From Desulfobulbaceae bacterium (GTDB lineage Bacteria; Desulfobacterota; Desulfobulbia; Desulfobulbales; Desulfobulbaceae), in NCBI GenBank assembly GCA_003508005.1, contig DNUE01000032.1, forward strand, positions 1-8,822: a stretch of DNA of 8,822 nt. The letters are read 5' to 3'. A model generated the notes under the pieces. That model saw only the letters and a program-made list of their open reading frames with translations, was not told the origin of the DNA and did not search any database. Both the position numbers and the translations under genes were made by a program. Below, in pieces: positions 1 to 7,239 of this stretch (within the stretch, counting starts at the first letter, position 1; the number at the start of each line of letters is the position of its first letter).

Positions 1-25
1 GGTTCAAGTCCCCTTATCCACCCCA
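1..25 (+). tRNA. 3' end of a tRNA gene, probably tRNA-His (partial)
   Basis: The left edge cuts a tRNA gene. Bases 3-9 (TTCAAGT) fit a T-loop, followed by the 3' half of the T-stem (10-14, CCCCT) and seven acceptor-stem bases (15-21, TATCCAC). Counting from the T-loop with standard tRNA geometry puts base 73 at position 22 (C) and an encoded CCA at 23-25. A C at position 73 is the hallmark of bacterial tRNA-His, where it pairs with the extra G-1, and the end resembles the E. coli tRNA-His end. The anticodon is outside the window, so the identity is inferred from C73 alone. A second CCA at 26-28 does not fit the geometry. Confidence 0.72.
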
Positions 26-30
26 CCAAC

Positions 31-58
31 AAGACATTGGAAAACAGAATGTTATAAT
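31..58 (+). promoter_or_regulatory. Isolated promoter-like element between the tRNA and the kdp leader
   Basis: A perfect TATAAT hexamer lies at 53-58. With a 16-bp spacer the -35 position holds AAGACA (31-36), matching the last four bases of TTGACA. Transcription would start near 64-66, exactly at the foot of a 7-bp inverted repeat, and would meet a terminator-like hairpin within about 80 nt. It could drive a short RNA or be an accidental match in an AT-rich spacer. Confidence 0.35.
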
Positions 59-63
59 AGACC

Positions 64-90
64 CTTGTCGGTAGATCGAACAACGACAAG
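64..90 (+). other. Inverted repeat (hairpin) upstream of the terminator
   Basis: CTTGTCG (64-70) and CGACAAG (84-90) form a perfect 7-bp inverted repeat with a 13-nt loop. It begins where a transcript from the TATAAT at 53-58 would begin, so it could cap the 5' end of a short RNA. Without the transcript start it cannot be assigned a role. Confidence 0.35.
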
Positions 91-105
91 CATATAAAAC
101 GCTAG

Positions 106-142
106 AAAGCCCGAACGAATGGTCGTCCGGGGTTTATTTTTT
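106..142 (+). terminator. Intrinsic terminator upstream of the kdp promoter
   Basis: The left arm (106-118) pairs with 123-135 over 13 positions with two mismatches (G109 with G132, A114 with C127) around a 4-nt loop (119-122). It is followed by A136 and six T residues (137-142). This is a typical Rho-independent terminator. The simplest role is ending transcription from the upstream tRNA, insulating the kdp promoter that lies just downstream. It could also end a short RNA started near position 65. Confidence 0.7.
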
Positions 143-155
143 GTCTAAAATCGGC

Positions 156-193
156 GTTAACACATTTTTAACGTATATGATATCGATATTAAC
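156..193 (+). promoter_or_regulatory. Candidate KdpE operator: three phased TTAAC boxes
   Basis: TTAAC occurs at 157-161, 168-172 and 189-193. The intervals are 11 and 21 bp, about one and two helical turns, so all three face the same side of the DNA. OmpR/PhoB-type regulators, the family of KdpE, typically bind direct repeats spaced about 11 bp. The third box directly abuts the -35 hexamer at 194-199, a usual activator position. A perfect palindrome ATATCGATAT (180-189) lies between the second and third boxes. Assignment to KdpE is inferred from position and phasing; the E. coli operator is T-rich and not the same in sequence. Confidence 0.4.
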
Positions 194-222
194 TTGATTC
201 CATAAGGCGGTCATAGGATAAT
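194..222 (+). promoter_or_regulatory. kdp operon promoter
   Basis: TTGATT (194-199) and GATAAT (217-222) are separated by exactly 17 bp and match the sigma-70 consensus at 4/6 and 5/6 positions. The expected start, about 7 nt after the -10, is position 229, the A of the kdpA ATG. The transcript would therefore be leaderless or nearly so. A weaker alternative -10 (TATGAT, 176-181) has no good -35 but would leave a leader of about 45 nt. Confidence 0.5.
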
Positions 223-228
223 GACGCC

Positions 229-1917
229 ATGAACACGCATGAATGGCTCTACCTGCCATCGCTGGGCCTTCTACTCACTCTGTCAGCTCCTATCCTCGGC
301 AGTTGGATGGCAAAGGCCCTCAGCGGCGAGCGCACCTTCCTCAGCCGGTTTATACTTCCAGTGGAAAGGGCCGTATACCGATTCGCCGGCATCCAACCAG
401 AACGCGAAATGCACTGGCGGACATACCTAATATCGGTTCTGGTGTTCAATGGTCTGGGTTTCCTGGCACTCCTGGCCCTTCAAATGACACAGCGATACCT
501 GCCGCTAAATCCCCAACGGCTTCCGAACGTCCCTGGATGGCTGGCATTCAACACGGCAGTCAGCTTCATGACCAACACCAACTGGCAGGCGTATTCAGGG
601 GAATCGACCCTCAGCTACCTGACGCAGATGGCGGGCCTGGGTGTCCAGAATTTTCTGAGCGCCGGCACGGGCATCGCAGTGCTTCTGGCACTCGCCAGGG
701 GCATGGTGCGCCACTCGGCGGAGACGATCGGAAACTTCTGGTGCGACATCACCCGTACCGCGCTCTACGTCCTGCTGCCCCTATCGCTCGTCATGTCATT
801 GGTGCTGGTCCAGCAAGGGGCGGTTCAAACACTGGCTGCCAACGCCACGGCGCATACTATAGGCGGTGCGACGCAAATCATCCCCCTCGGGCCGGTGGCC
901 TCCCAAGTTGCCATTAAACAGCTGGGCACGAACGGCGGCGGTTACTTCGGGGCCAACAGTGCTCATCCGTTCGAGAATCCGACACCCCTTACGAACTTCC
1001 TAGAGCTTTTTGCCATACTCCTACTGCCGGCAGCCCTGGTCTTCACTTATGGCAAGATGACAGGGAGCAAAAGGCACGGTTGGGTATTATATGGGAGCAT
1101 GCTGTTCCTGCTATCGGCAGGGGTAGCCGGGGCCCTGATAGCTGACAAATATATGCAGAACTCAATGCCCGGTCTGCCTTTTGAAGGCGTTGAAACGCGC
1201 TTTGGCAGGACAACCAGCATACTCTGGAGCTTGTTCACCACCGCCGCTTCCAACGGCTCGGTCAATGCCATGCACGGAAGCATGGCGCCCCTGACCAACC
1301 TGGTGCAAATGTTCAACATGATGGTGGGGGAGGTGATATTCGGGGGAGTCGGTTCGGGCATGTACGGGATGATCCTGTGTGTCATACTAACTGTCTTTAT
1401 TGCTGGCCTAATGGTTGGAAGAACACCCGAATATCTGGGCAAACGAATAGGCCGTTACACTATAATTTGGGCAAGCATCGGCCTGCTGCTCCCTTCGGCG
1501 GTCATCATGGTCGGGACAGCCATATCTTGCCTGGTGCCAGCAGCGGCCGCCGCCCGGTTAAACCTAGGCCCCCGCGGATTCAGCGAGCTCATATACGCCT
1601 GGACTTCGGCGGCTGAAAACAATGGCAGCGCCATGGCCGGACTCAACGCCTCGGGCACATTCTTCACCATCGGCCTGGGCATCGCCATGCTCGTTGGCAG
1701 ATTTGGAGTGATCGTCCCGGCCCTGGCCATCGCCGGGCACCTGGGCCAATCCAAATCGGTCCCGCCCTCATCCGGTACGTTCCCGACCGACAACACAACA
1801 TTCGCCGTTATCCTTATCTCGGTCATAGTGCTCGTCGGCGGTCTGACCTTCTTTCCGGCCCTGTCGCTGGGGCCGATAATCGAACACCTGTTGTTGGGCG
1901 CAAACCGGTTATTCTAG
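229..1917 (+). CDS. kdpA: Potassium-transporting ATPase potassium-binding subunit KdpA
   Basis: KdpA is the potassium-selective membrane subunit of the high-affinity Kdp pump; it belongs to the superfamily of K+ transporters with four pore-loop repeats. The 562-residue protein is close to the E. coli length of 557. The four selectivity-filter regions are visible: TNTNWQAYSGE (115-125), GTNGGGYFGANSAHPFENPT (233-252), AASNGSVN (339-346) and AENNGSAMAG (462-471). Many hydrophobic spans surround them. The start at 229 gives the normal KdpA N-terminus, a hydrophobic helix from about residue 6. No strong ribosome-binding site precedes it, only AGGA at 215-218, 10 nt upstream, which fits a possibly leaderless mRNA. 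It is the first gene of the operon; kdpB follows after 7 nt. No kdpF is seen upstream. Confidence 0.98.
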   Translation: MNTHEWLYLPSLGLLLTLSAPILGSWMAKALSGERTFLSRFILPVERAVYRFAGIQPEREMHWRTYLISVLVFNGLGFLALLALQMTQRYLPLNPQRLPNVPGWLAFNTAVSFMTNTNWQAYSGESTLSYLTQMAGLGVQNFLSAGTGIAVLLALARGMVRHSAETIGNFWCDITRTALYVLLPLSLVMSLVLVQQGAVQTLAANATAHTIGGATQIIPLGPVASQVAIKQLGTNGGGYFGANSAHPFENPTPLTNFLELFAILLLPAALVFTYGKMTGSKRHGWVLYGSMLFLLSAGVAGALIADKYMQNSMPGLPFEGVETRFGRTTSILWSLFTTAASNGSVNAMHGSMAPLTNLVQMFNMMVGEVIFGGVGSGMYGMILCVILTVFIAGLMVGRTPEYLGKRIGRYTIIWASIGLLLPSAVIMVGTAISCLVPAAAAARLNLGPRGFSELIYAWTSAAENNGSAMAGLNASGTFFTIGLGIAMLVGRFGVIVPALAIAGHLGQSKSVPPSSGTFPTDNTTFAVILISVIVLVGGLTFFPALSLGPIIEHLLLGANRLF

Positions 1918-1924
1918 GAAGACA

Positions 1925-4000
1925 ATGAGCGCGAGCAGAAAAGCCATCAGCACCTTCGACCGGCCTTTGCTGGCCAGAGCCGTTGCCAGCAGCGTAAGGA
2001 AATTATCGCCGATAAGCCAGCTACGCAATCCGGTCATGTTCGTCGTCTATCTGGGCGCAATCTCCGTCACCCTGGCTGCGGCCTTCGGCTTCTCCTCCTA
2101 CCGGGCAATGATCGCCGGATGGCTTTGGTTCACCGTCCTATTCGCGAATTTTGCCGAGTCCTTGGCCGAGGGCCGGGGCAAGGCACAGGCCGATTTCCTA
2201 CGCTCGCTGCGGCGGGTCGGCAGGGCACGGTTGCTGAGGGATGGAACCGAACAGGTGGTGACACCGGCCGACCTACACCGCGGAGATATGGTCGTCTGCG
2301 AAGCGGGAGACGTCATCCCGGCCGACGGCGAGGTCATCGAGGGCATCGCCAGCGTCGACGAATCCGCCATCACCGGCGAATCGGCCCCGGTCATCCGGGA
2401 GAGCGGCGGAGACCGGAGCGCCGTCACCGGAGGGACCAAAGTGCTGAGCGACCGAATCCTGGTGAGAATCAGCAGCGAACCGGGGCGATCGTTCATCGAC
2501 AAGATGATCCTACTGGTAGAGGGCTCCAACCGAAAGCAGACGCCGAACGAAAAGGCGCTCAACGCCCTCATCATCGGCCTCACCGTCCTGTTCCTGTTGG
2601 TGGTCTTCACCCTGCCGCCGTACCTGTCCTACGCCAAAACAGAGGGCGGCATGCTGCCCGGGTTCAGCTTGGACATCACGACCCTGATCGCCCTACTGGT
2701 TTGTTTGATACCGACAACCATCAGCGGCCTGTTGAGCGCCATCGGCATCAGCGGCATGGACCGTCTAGTGCGACGCAACGTCCTTGCCACCAGCGGACGG
2801 GCGGTCGAGGCGGCGGGGGACATAGATGTGCTCCTGCTCGACAAGACCGGTACCATAACCTTGGGCAACCGCATGGCCACCGATTTCATACCCGCTAGGG
2901 GGGTGGCGCAGGCAGAGTTGGCGTCAGCCGCACAGCTGGCTTCCCTGGCGGACGAGACGCCGGAGGGACGCTCTATCGTCGTCTTGGCCAAGGAACGGTT
3001 CAACCTTCGGGAACGCAACATGTCGGAGCCGCTCGCGCAGTACGTCCCATTCTCAGCCAAGACAAGGATGAGCGGCATCGACCTTACCGAGAAAGACAGG
3101 CTACGGAGCATACGGAAAGGCGCGGCAGACGCCATCAGGGCATTGGTGGACAGGCGTGGAGGGTCGTTTCCAGACGAGATCGCCGGGGCCGTGGAGACGA
3201 TATCCCGGCAGGGCGGTACGCCGCTGGTAGTCGCGGACGGAAACAAGGTGCTGGGGGCCATCCAGCTGCGCGATGTCGTCAAGGGAGGCATACGGGAGAG
3301 ATTCGCCCAAATGAGGCGGATGGGAATTAAAACGGTGATGATAACCGGGGACAACCCGCTGACCGCCGCCGCGATCGCTGCCGAATCCGGTGTAGACGAC
3401 TTCATGGCCAGCGCCACGCCAGAGGACAAGATGGCCAGGATCAGGCAGGAGCAGGCCAGCGGCCGGCTAGTGGCCATGACCGGGGACGGGACCAACGATG
3501 CTCCGGCGCTGGCCCAGGCGGATGTTGGCGTGGCCATGAACACAGGCACCCAGGCAGCACGGGAGGCGGGAAACATGGTCGACCTCGACAGCAATCCCAC
3601 CAAACTGATAGAGATCGTTGAGACCGGCAAGCAGATGCTGATGACCCGCGGGGCCCTGACGACATTCAGCATCGCCAACGACGTCTCGAAATACTTCGCC
3701 ATCATCCCCGCCATCTTCGGGGGCCTATATGCGGCGGCAGGCCAGGCGGGACCGCTGACGACCCTAAATGTTATGAGGCTGTCGTCACCCCAAAGTGCGG
3801 TATTGAGCGCGGTCGTATTCAACGCGCTGATCATCATCCTGCTGATACCACTCGCCCTGCGCGGAGTTACCTATCGGCCGCTGGGCGCGTCCGCAGTGCT
3901 ACGCCGCAACCTGATGATTTACGGCTTGGGCGGATTGACAGCGCCATTTATCGGCATTAAGATCATAGACCTTATCCTGAGTTGGCTTAAGATCTTATAG
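1925..4000 (+). CDS. kdpB: Potassium-transporting ATPase ATP-binding subunit KdpB
   Basis: KdpB is the P-type ATPase subunit that hydrolyses ATP to drive K+ import through KdpA. The 691-residue protein (E. coli 682) has every expected motif: TGES in the actuator domain (150-153), the transmembrane proline segment CLIPTT (P263), the phosphorylation motif DKTGT with D306 as the phosphorylated aspartate, the nucleotide-binding RKGA (K398), MITGD, and the hinge GDGTND (520-525). D586 and K589 correspond by spacing to the conserved charged pair of E. coli TM5 (D583/K586). Transmembrane segments lie near 35-80, 214-236, 246-276 and in the last 110 residues. The gene starts 7 nt after kdpA; AGGAAG (1916-1921) overlapping the kdpA stop codon is the ribosome-binding site. 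The TGES serine matches E. coli Ser162, whose phosphorylation shuts off the pump. Confidence 0.98.
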   Translation: MSASRKAISTFDRPLLARAVASSVRKLSPISQLRNPVMFVVYLGAISVTLAAAFGFSSYRAMIAGWLWFTVLFANFAESLAEGRGKAQADFLRSLRRVGRARLLRDGTEQVVTPADLHRGDMVVCEAGDVIPADGEVIEGIASVDESAITGESAPVIRESGGDRSAVTGGTKVLSDRILVRISSEPGRSFIDKMILLVEGSNRKQTPNEKALNALIIGLTVLFLLVVFTLPPYLSYAKTEGGMLPGFSLDITTLIALLVCLIPTTISGLLSAIGISGMDRLVRRNVLATSGRAVEAAGDIDVLLLDKTGTITLGNRMATDFIPARGVAQAELASAAQLASLADETPEGRSIVVLAKERFNLRERNMSEPLAQYVPFSAKTRMSGIDLTEKDRLRSIRKGAADAIRALVDRRGGSFPDEIAGAVETISRQGGTPLVVADGNKVLGAIQLRDVVKGGIRERFAQMRRMGIKTVMITGDNPLTAAAIAAESGVDDFMASATPEDKMARIRQEQASGRLVAMTGDGTNDAPALAQADVGVAMNTGTQAAREAGNMVDLDSNPTKLIEIVETGKQMLMTRGALTTFSIANDVSKYFAIIPAIFGGLYAAAGQAGPLTTLNVMRLSSPQSAVLSAVVFNALIIILLIPLALRGVTYRPLGASAVLRRNLMIYGLGGLTAPFIGIKIIDLILSWLKIL

Positions 4001-4007
4001 GTGACAT

Positions 4008-4574
4008 ATGAGACGACTCATTATAAGCGCACTGCTGCTGTTCTCAATTATGACGCTGGCCACAGGGATACTGTATCCCCTATTGGTAACCGGACTGGCA
4101 AGGCTCCTGTTCCCCTTCACCTCACAGGGAAGCCTTAGGCAACAAAATGGCGTCATTATCGGATCTGAGCTGATTGCGCAAGACGTTGGGGATTCCGCAT
4201 ATTTCTGGCCAAGGCCATCGACCTCCTATTATGGCACTATGCCATCGGGGGCCAGGAACCTTGGGCCATTGAGCAGGGAGCTCGGGACGCAGGCAGCGAA
4301 ACGTCAAGAAGAATGGATACGAGCCAACGGCAGTGATCCGTCAGTTCCACTGGAAATGCTGTCGGCCTCGGCCAGCGGGCTGGACCCTGAAATAAGCCCG
4401 GAGGCAGCAATGGCTCAACTTAACCGGGTGGCCAGAGTACGGCACTGGAAACCGGGACAGGCCAAAGCCGCGGAAGAATTGATAAAGAAACATACTGAAA
4501 GGCCGCTGTTCAACTTTATTGGCACCACAAGAATCAACATTTTACTGTTGAATTTGGCGCTAGATGATATATAA
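4008..4574 (+). CDS. kdpC: Potassium-transporting ATPase subunit KdpC
   Basis: KdpC is the single-span accessory subunit that sits on KdpA/KdpB and is needed for assembly and high ATP affinity; its exact mechanism is less settled than that of its partners. The 188-residue protein (E. coli 190) has one N-terminal transmembrane helix (about 5-27, ending in TGILYPLLVTGLARLLFP) and a soluble domain with the family signatures YFWPRPS (about 64-70), ASASGLDPEISPEAA (about 120-134) and the C-terminal NILLLNLALD. The start at 4008 is 7 nt after the kdpB stop. It is preceded by AGGTGA (3999-4004), only 3 nt from the ATG, a close but plausible spacing. Its 3' end overlaps or nearly touches kdpD. Confidence 0.96.
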   Translation: MRRLIISALLLFSIMTLATGILYPLLVTGLARLLFPFTSQGSLRQQNGVIIGSELIAQDVGDSAYFWPRPSTSYYGTMPSGARNLGPLSRELGTQAAKRQEEWIRANGSDPSVPLEMLSASASGLDPEISPEAAMAQLNRVARVRHWKPGQAKAAEELIKKHTERPLFNFIGTTRINILLLNLALDDI

Positions 4575-7239
4575 TGAACATATGTCTGGCAGCAATCAGA
4601 AAAACACTCCGAACGACACGGAAGTAAAGCCGGGACGATTGAAGATATTTCTGGGCATGTGCGCCGGGGTTGGGAAGACCTACGCCATGCTCCAGGAAGC
4701 ACGGCGGGAACTAGGCGCAGGCCGGGACCCCGTGGTCGCCTTGGTCGAAACCCACGGTCGTAAGGAGACCAATGCCCTCTTGGAAGGACTACCCCAAATA
4801 CCGCGGCGAAAGGTAAAATACCGCGATATCACCCTGGAAGAACTCGACCTCGACGCGGTGCTGGAGCGCAAGCCACAACTGGCGATAGTCGACGAAGCGG
4901 CCCATACCAACGCTCCTGACAGCCGGCATCCAAAGCGGTACCAGGACATCGAGGAGCTCCTGGCCGCAGGTATATCGGTCTATACAACGCTCAACGTCCA
5001 GCACCTGGAGAGCCGTTCGGACGTCGTCCGTCAGGTGACATCGATCACGGTCCACGAGACAGTGCCCGATTCCCTGCTGGAAGAAGCGGACGAGATACAG
5101 GTGGTGGACATTACACCCGAGGACCTGCAGGAAAGGCTGGCCGAGCACAAAGTGTACCTGGGCCAGATGGCCGAAATCGCCGCAGCGAATTTCTTCCGGA
5201 CCGAGAACCTGACCGCGCTCCGGGAGATGACGCTCCGGGTGGCCGCAGAGCACACCGATCGGACGCTGCGCGATGAGATGAGGGTCCGGGGGATCGACGG
5301 ACCCTGGAAGGCCGGGGAACGATTGATGGTGTGCATCGGCCCCAGCCAGTATTACGAGGGCCTGATACGATGGACCAGGAGGGTGGCCGGAGCGCTCGAC
5401 TGCAGCTGGATCGCCGCCTATGTCGAGACCGATCTGCCCATCGGCAAAGCTGACACAGAGAGCCTAACCGCAAACCTGTCGCTAGCCAGGCAACTGGGGG
5501 CCGAAGTTATTATCTCGGCAGGGCACAATGTCGCCCAAACACTTCTGCGAGTGGCCCGAGAGAACAACGTCAGCCAGATCGTGATCGGCAAGACAATCGA
5601 ACCATGGTGGCATTCCATGATGCACGGCGGCTCCCTGGCCAACCAACTCATCAGGCAGAGCGGACTTATAGACGTCTATGTCGTCCAGCCAGAGAAGGGG
5701 CAGCCAGCCAGGCGGACACCGGGAAGAGCGGGAATTTCCGGCAATCCGAAGTCCTGGCTGGCAGCGTCAACTATCACCGCAATAATAACGGTCTTATTCC
5801 TTGCCATTGCCAAGACGATCGGCTATGCCGCCATCGGCCCGCTCTATCTGCTGTGGATCGTCATCGCCGGATTGAAATTCCCCCGAAGCATTGTCCTAAC
5901 AATGGCGGCATGCAGCGCCCTGCTATGGAACTTCCTGTTCATCCCGCCGAAATACACCCTGTACATAAGGAATTTCCACGATATCACCATGTTCCTTATG
6001 TTCTTCGTGGTCGCCCTGGCCATAGGTCAGCTGACCGCCAAGCTGAAGGCTAAGGAACTATACGAACAAAAGCGGGAACGGCGAACGAGGGCACTCTACG
6101 ATCTGGCCGAAAAAGTGGCCCTAGCCCCGGAACTGAAAGACGGGCTGGAAACCGGAGCCCGCATGGTCGAAGACCTGCTAAACAGTAAGATCGCCCTGAC
6201 ACTGCGGCTATCCGATCGCACCCTATCGCCCAAACCGCATCCTGCAGGTACGTTGGAGCTCAACTTGAAGGAGCAGAGCGTCGCCGCGTGGGTCTTTTCC
6301 AAGGGTCTGCCAGCAGGTAGGTTCACCGATACCCTCACTGACGCAGCGGCATTGCATTTACCCCTACTAGCCAGGACGGGAATTTACGGAGTCCTGTCCG
6401 TTCAGCCCAACGGGGATAAATCATTTGATATCAGCGAGCGTGATCTGCTGGAGGCCCTGGCGGGGCTGATAGCCGCCATCCTGGAGAAGGACCATTTTAT
6501 TCAAGCCTTCAGCCGGGCTGAGGTGATCGAAGCTTCCGAACACCTGCGGAAGGCGTTGTTCGACAGCGTGCCGCACGAGCTCAAAACGCCCCTGGCCGCC
6601 CTGAAGACCGGCTTCGAGACCCTGCTGCTCCGGATGAAAACGGTCAAGGCAGATGAACAGGAGGCAGTCGAAGAGATTCGCCATTCGCTCAAGCGGATGG
6701 AAGTAGTGATCAACAACCTGCTAGATATGACCAGGATCCAAGCCGGGGTGGTCAAAACAAAGCTGGAATGGGCGGATATAGAGGATATTATAGCCGGAGC
6801 CGTGGAACTGGCCGGGGACGCGCTGGCAGGCCACAAGATAGTAACCAGGGTGAGCGAGGGCATATCTGCAGTCATGATAGACCAGGGACTGATCGAGCAA
6901 TCGGTGTGCAACCTTCTGATCAATGCAGCCGTCTGGAGCCCGCCAAAGTCCGAGATAGCGATTCAGGCTAACCTCATGAACGGAACGCTCGAGATAGCCG
7001 TCTCCGACCAGGGTCCCGGCATACCAGAACACGACCTGGGGAAAGTGTTCGATAAATTCTACCGGGCTTCCAACGCGCCTACCGGAGGCACAGGCCTCGG
7101 CCTGTCTATCGTCGAAGGCTTCATAAACGCCCATGGCGGTACGGTCGAGGCCAGGAACAGGCCCCAGGGGGGCGCCGAATTCGCAATCAATCTGCCCATA
7201 GCGGAACAGCACATGGGAACACAGGAATTGCCGTCATGA
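4564..7239 (+). CDS. kdpD: Osmosensitive K+ channel sensor histidine kinase KdpD
   Basis: KdpD senses K+ limitation and phosphorylates KdpE. The 891-residue protein (E. coli 894) has the full family layout. The N-terminal KdpD domain has Walker A GMCAGVGKT (31-39) and acidic DEAAHTN (110-116). A Usp-like domain follows at about 251-375, then four clustered transmembrane spans (about 398-493), a GAF-like domain (about 515-643) with QSVAAWVFSKGLPAGRFTDTL, and the kinase core. In the core, H671 in PHELKTPL is the phosphorylated histidine, N787 lies in the N box, DQGPGIP (815-821) is G1, and GGTGLGLS (841-848) is G2. The frame opens at ATG 4564, overlapping kdpC by 11 nt; ATG 4582, 7 nt past the kdpC stop, is equally plausible and drops six residues. 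Neither has a clear ribosome-binding site, suggesting coupling to kdpC translation. The longer form is given so nothing is lost. Confidence 0.97.
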   Translation: MIYNEHMSGSNQKNTPNDTEVKPGRLKIFLGMCAGVGKTYAMLQEARRELGAGRDPVVALVETHGRKETNALLEGLPQIPRRKVKYRDITLEELDLDAVLERKPQLAIVDEAAHTNAPDSRHPKRYQDIEELLAAGISVYTTLNVQHLESRSDVVRQVTSITVHETVPDSLLEEADEIQVVDITPEDLQERLAEHKVYLGQMAEIAAANFFRTENLTALREMTLRVAAEHTDRTLRDEMRVRGIDGPWKAGERLMVCIGPSQYYEGLIRWTRRVAGALDCSWIAAYVETDLPIGKADTESLTANLSLARQLGAEVIISAGHNVAQTLLRVARENNVSQIVIGKTIEPWWHSMMHGGSLANQLIRQSGLIDVYVVQPEKGQPARRTPGRAGISGNPKSWLAASTITAIITVLFLAIAKTIGYAAIGPLYLLWIVIAGLKFPRSIVLTMAACSALLWNFLFIPPKYTLYIRNFHDITMFLMFFVVALAIGQLTAKLKAKELYEQKRERRTRALYDLAEKVALAPELKDGLETGARMVEDLLNSKIALTLRLSDRTLSPKPHPAGTLELNLKEQSVAAWVFSKGLPAGRFTDTLTDAAALHLPLLARTGIYGVLSVQPNGDKSFDISERDLLEALAGLIAAILEKDHFIQAFSRAEVIEASEHLRKALFDSVPHELKTPLAALKTGFETLLLRMKTVKADEQEAVEEIRHSLKRMEVVINNLLDMTRIQAGVVKTKLEWADIEDIIAGAVELAGDALAGHKIVTRVSEGISAVMIDQGLIEQSVCNLLINAAVWSPPKSEIAIQANLMNGTLEIAVSDQGPGIPEHDLGKVFDKFYRASNAPTGGTGLGLSIVEGFINAHGGTVEARNRPQGGAEFAINLPIAEQHMGTQELPS

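Noticed and set aside
60..228. A c-di-AMP (ydaO-type) or other known riboswitch in front of kdpA
   Set aside because: Such riboswitches control some K+ uptake genes, but the conserved blocks I know for ydaO are absent, and the kdp promoter lies downstream of the only hairpins.
1..228. tRNA 3' end as an integration site for an island carrying kdp
   Set aside because: No second copy of the tRNA 3' end, integrase or mobile-element gene is seen in the window, and kdp codon use looks like that of rdgB.
2629..3837. A 402-codon open frame on the - strand opposite kdpB
   Set aside because: It lies wholly antisense to a strongly conserved P-type ATPase, has low-complexity Ser/Ala/Arg-rich composition and no recognisable domain. 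GC-biased third positions in kdpB explain the lack of stops.
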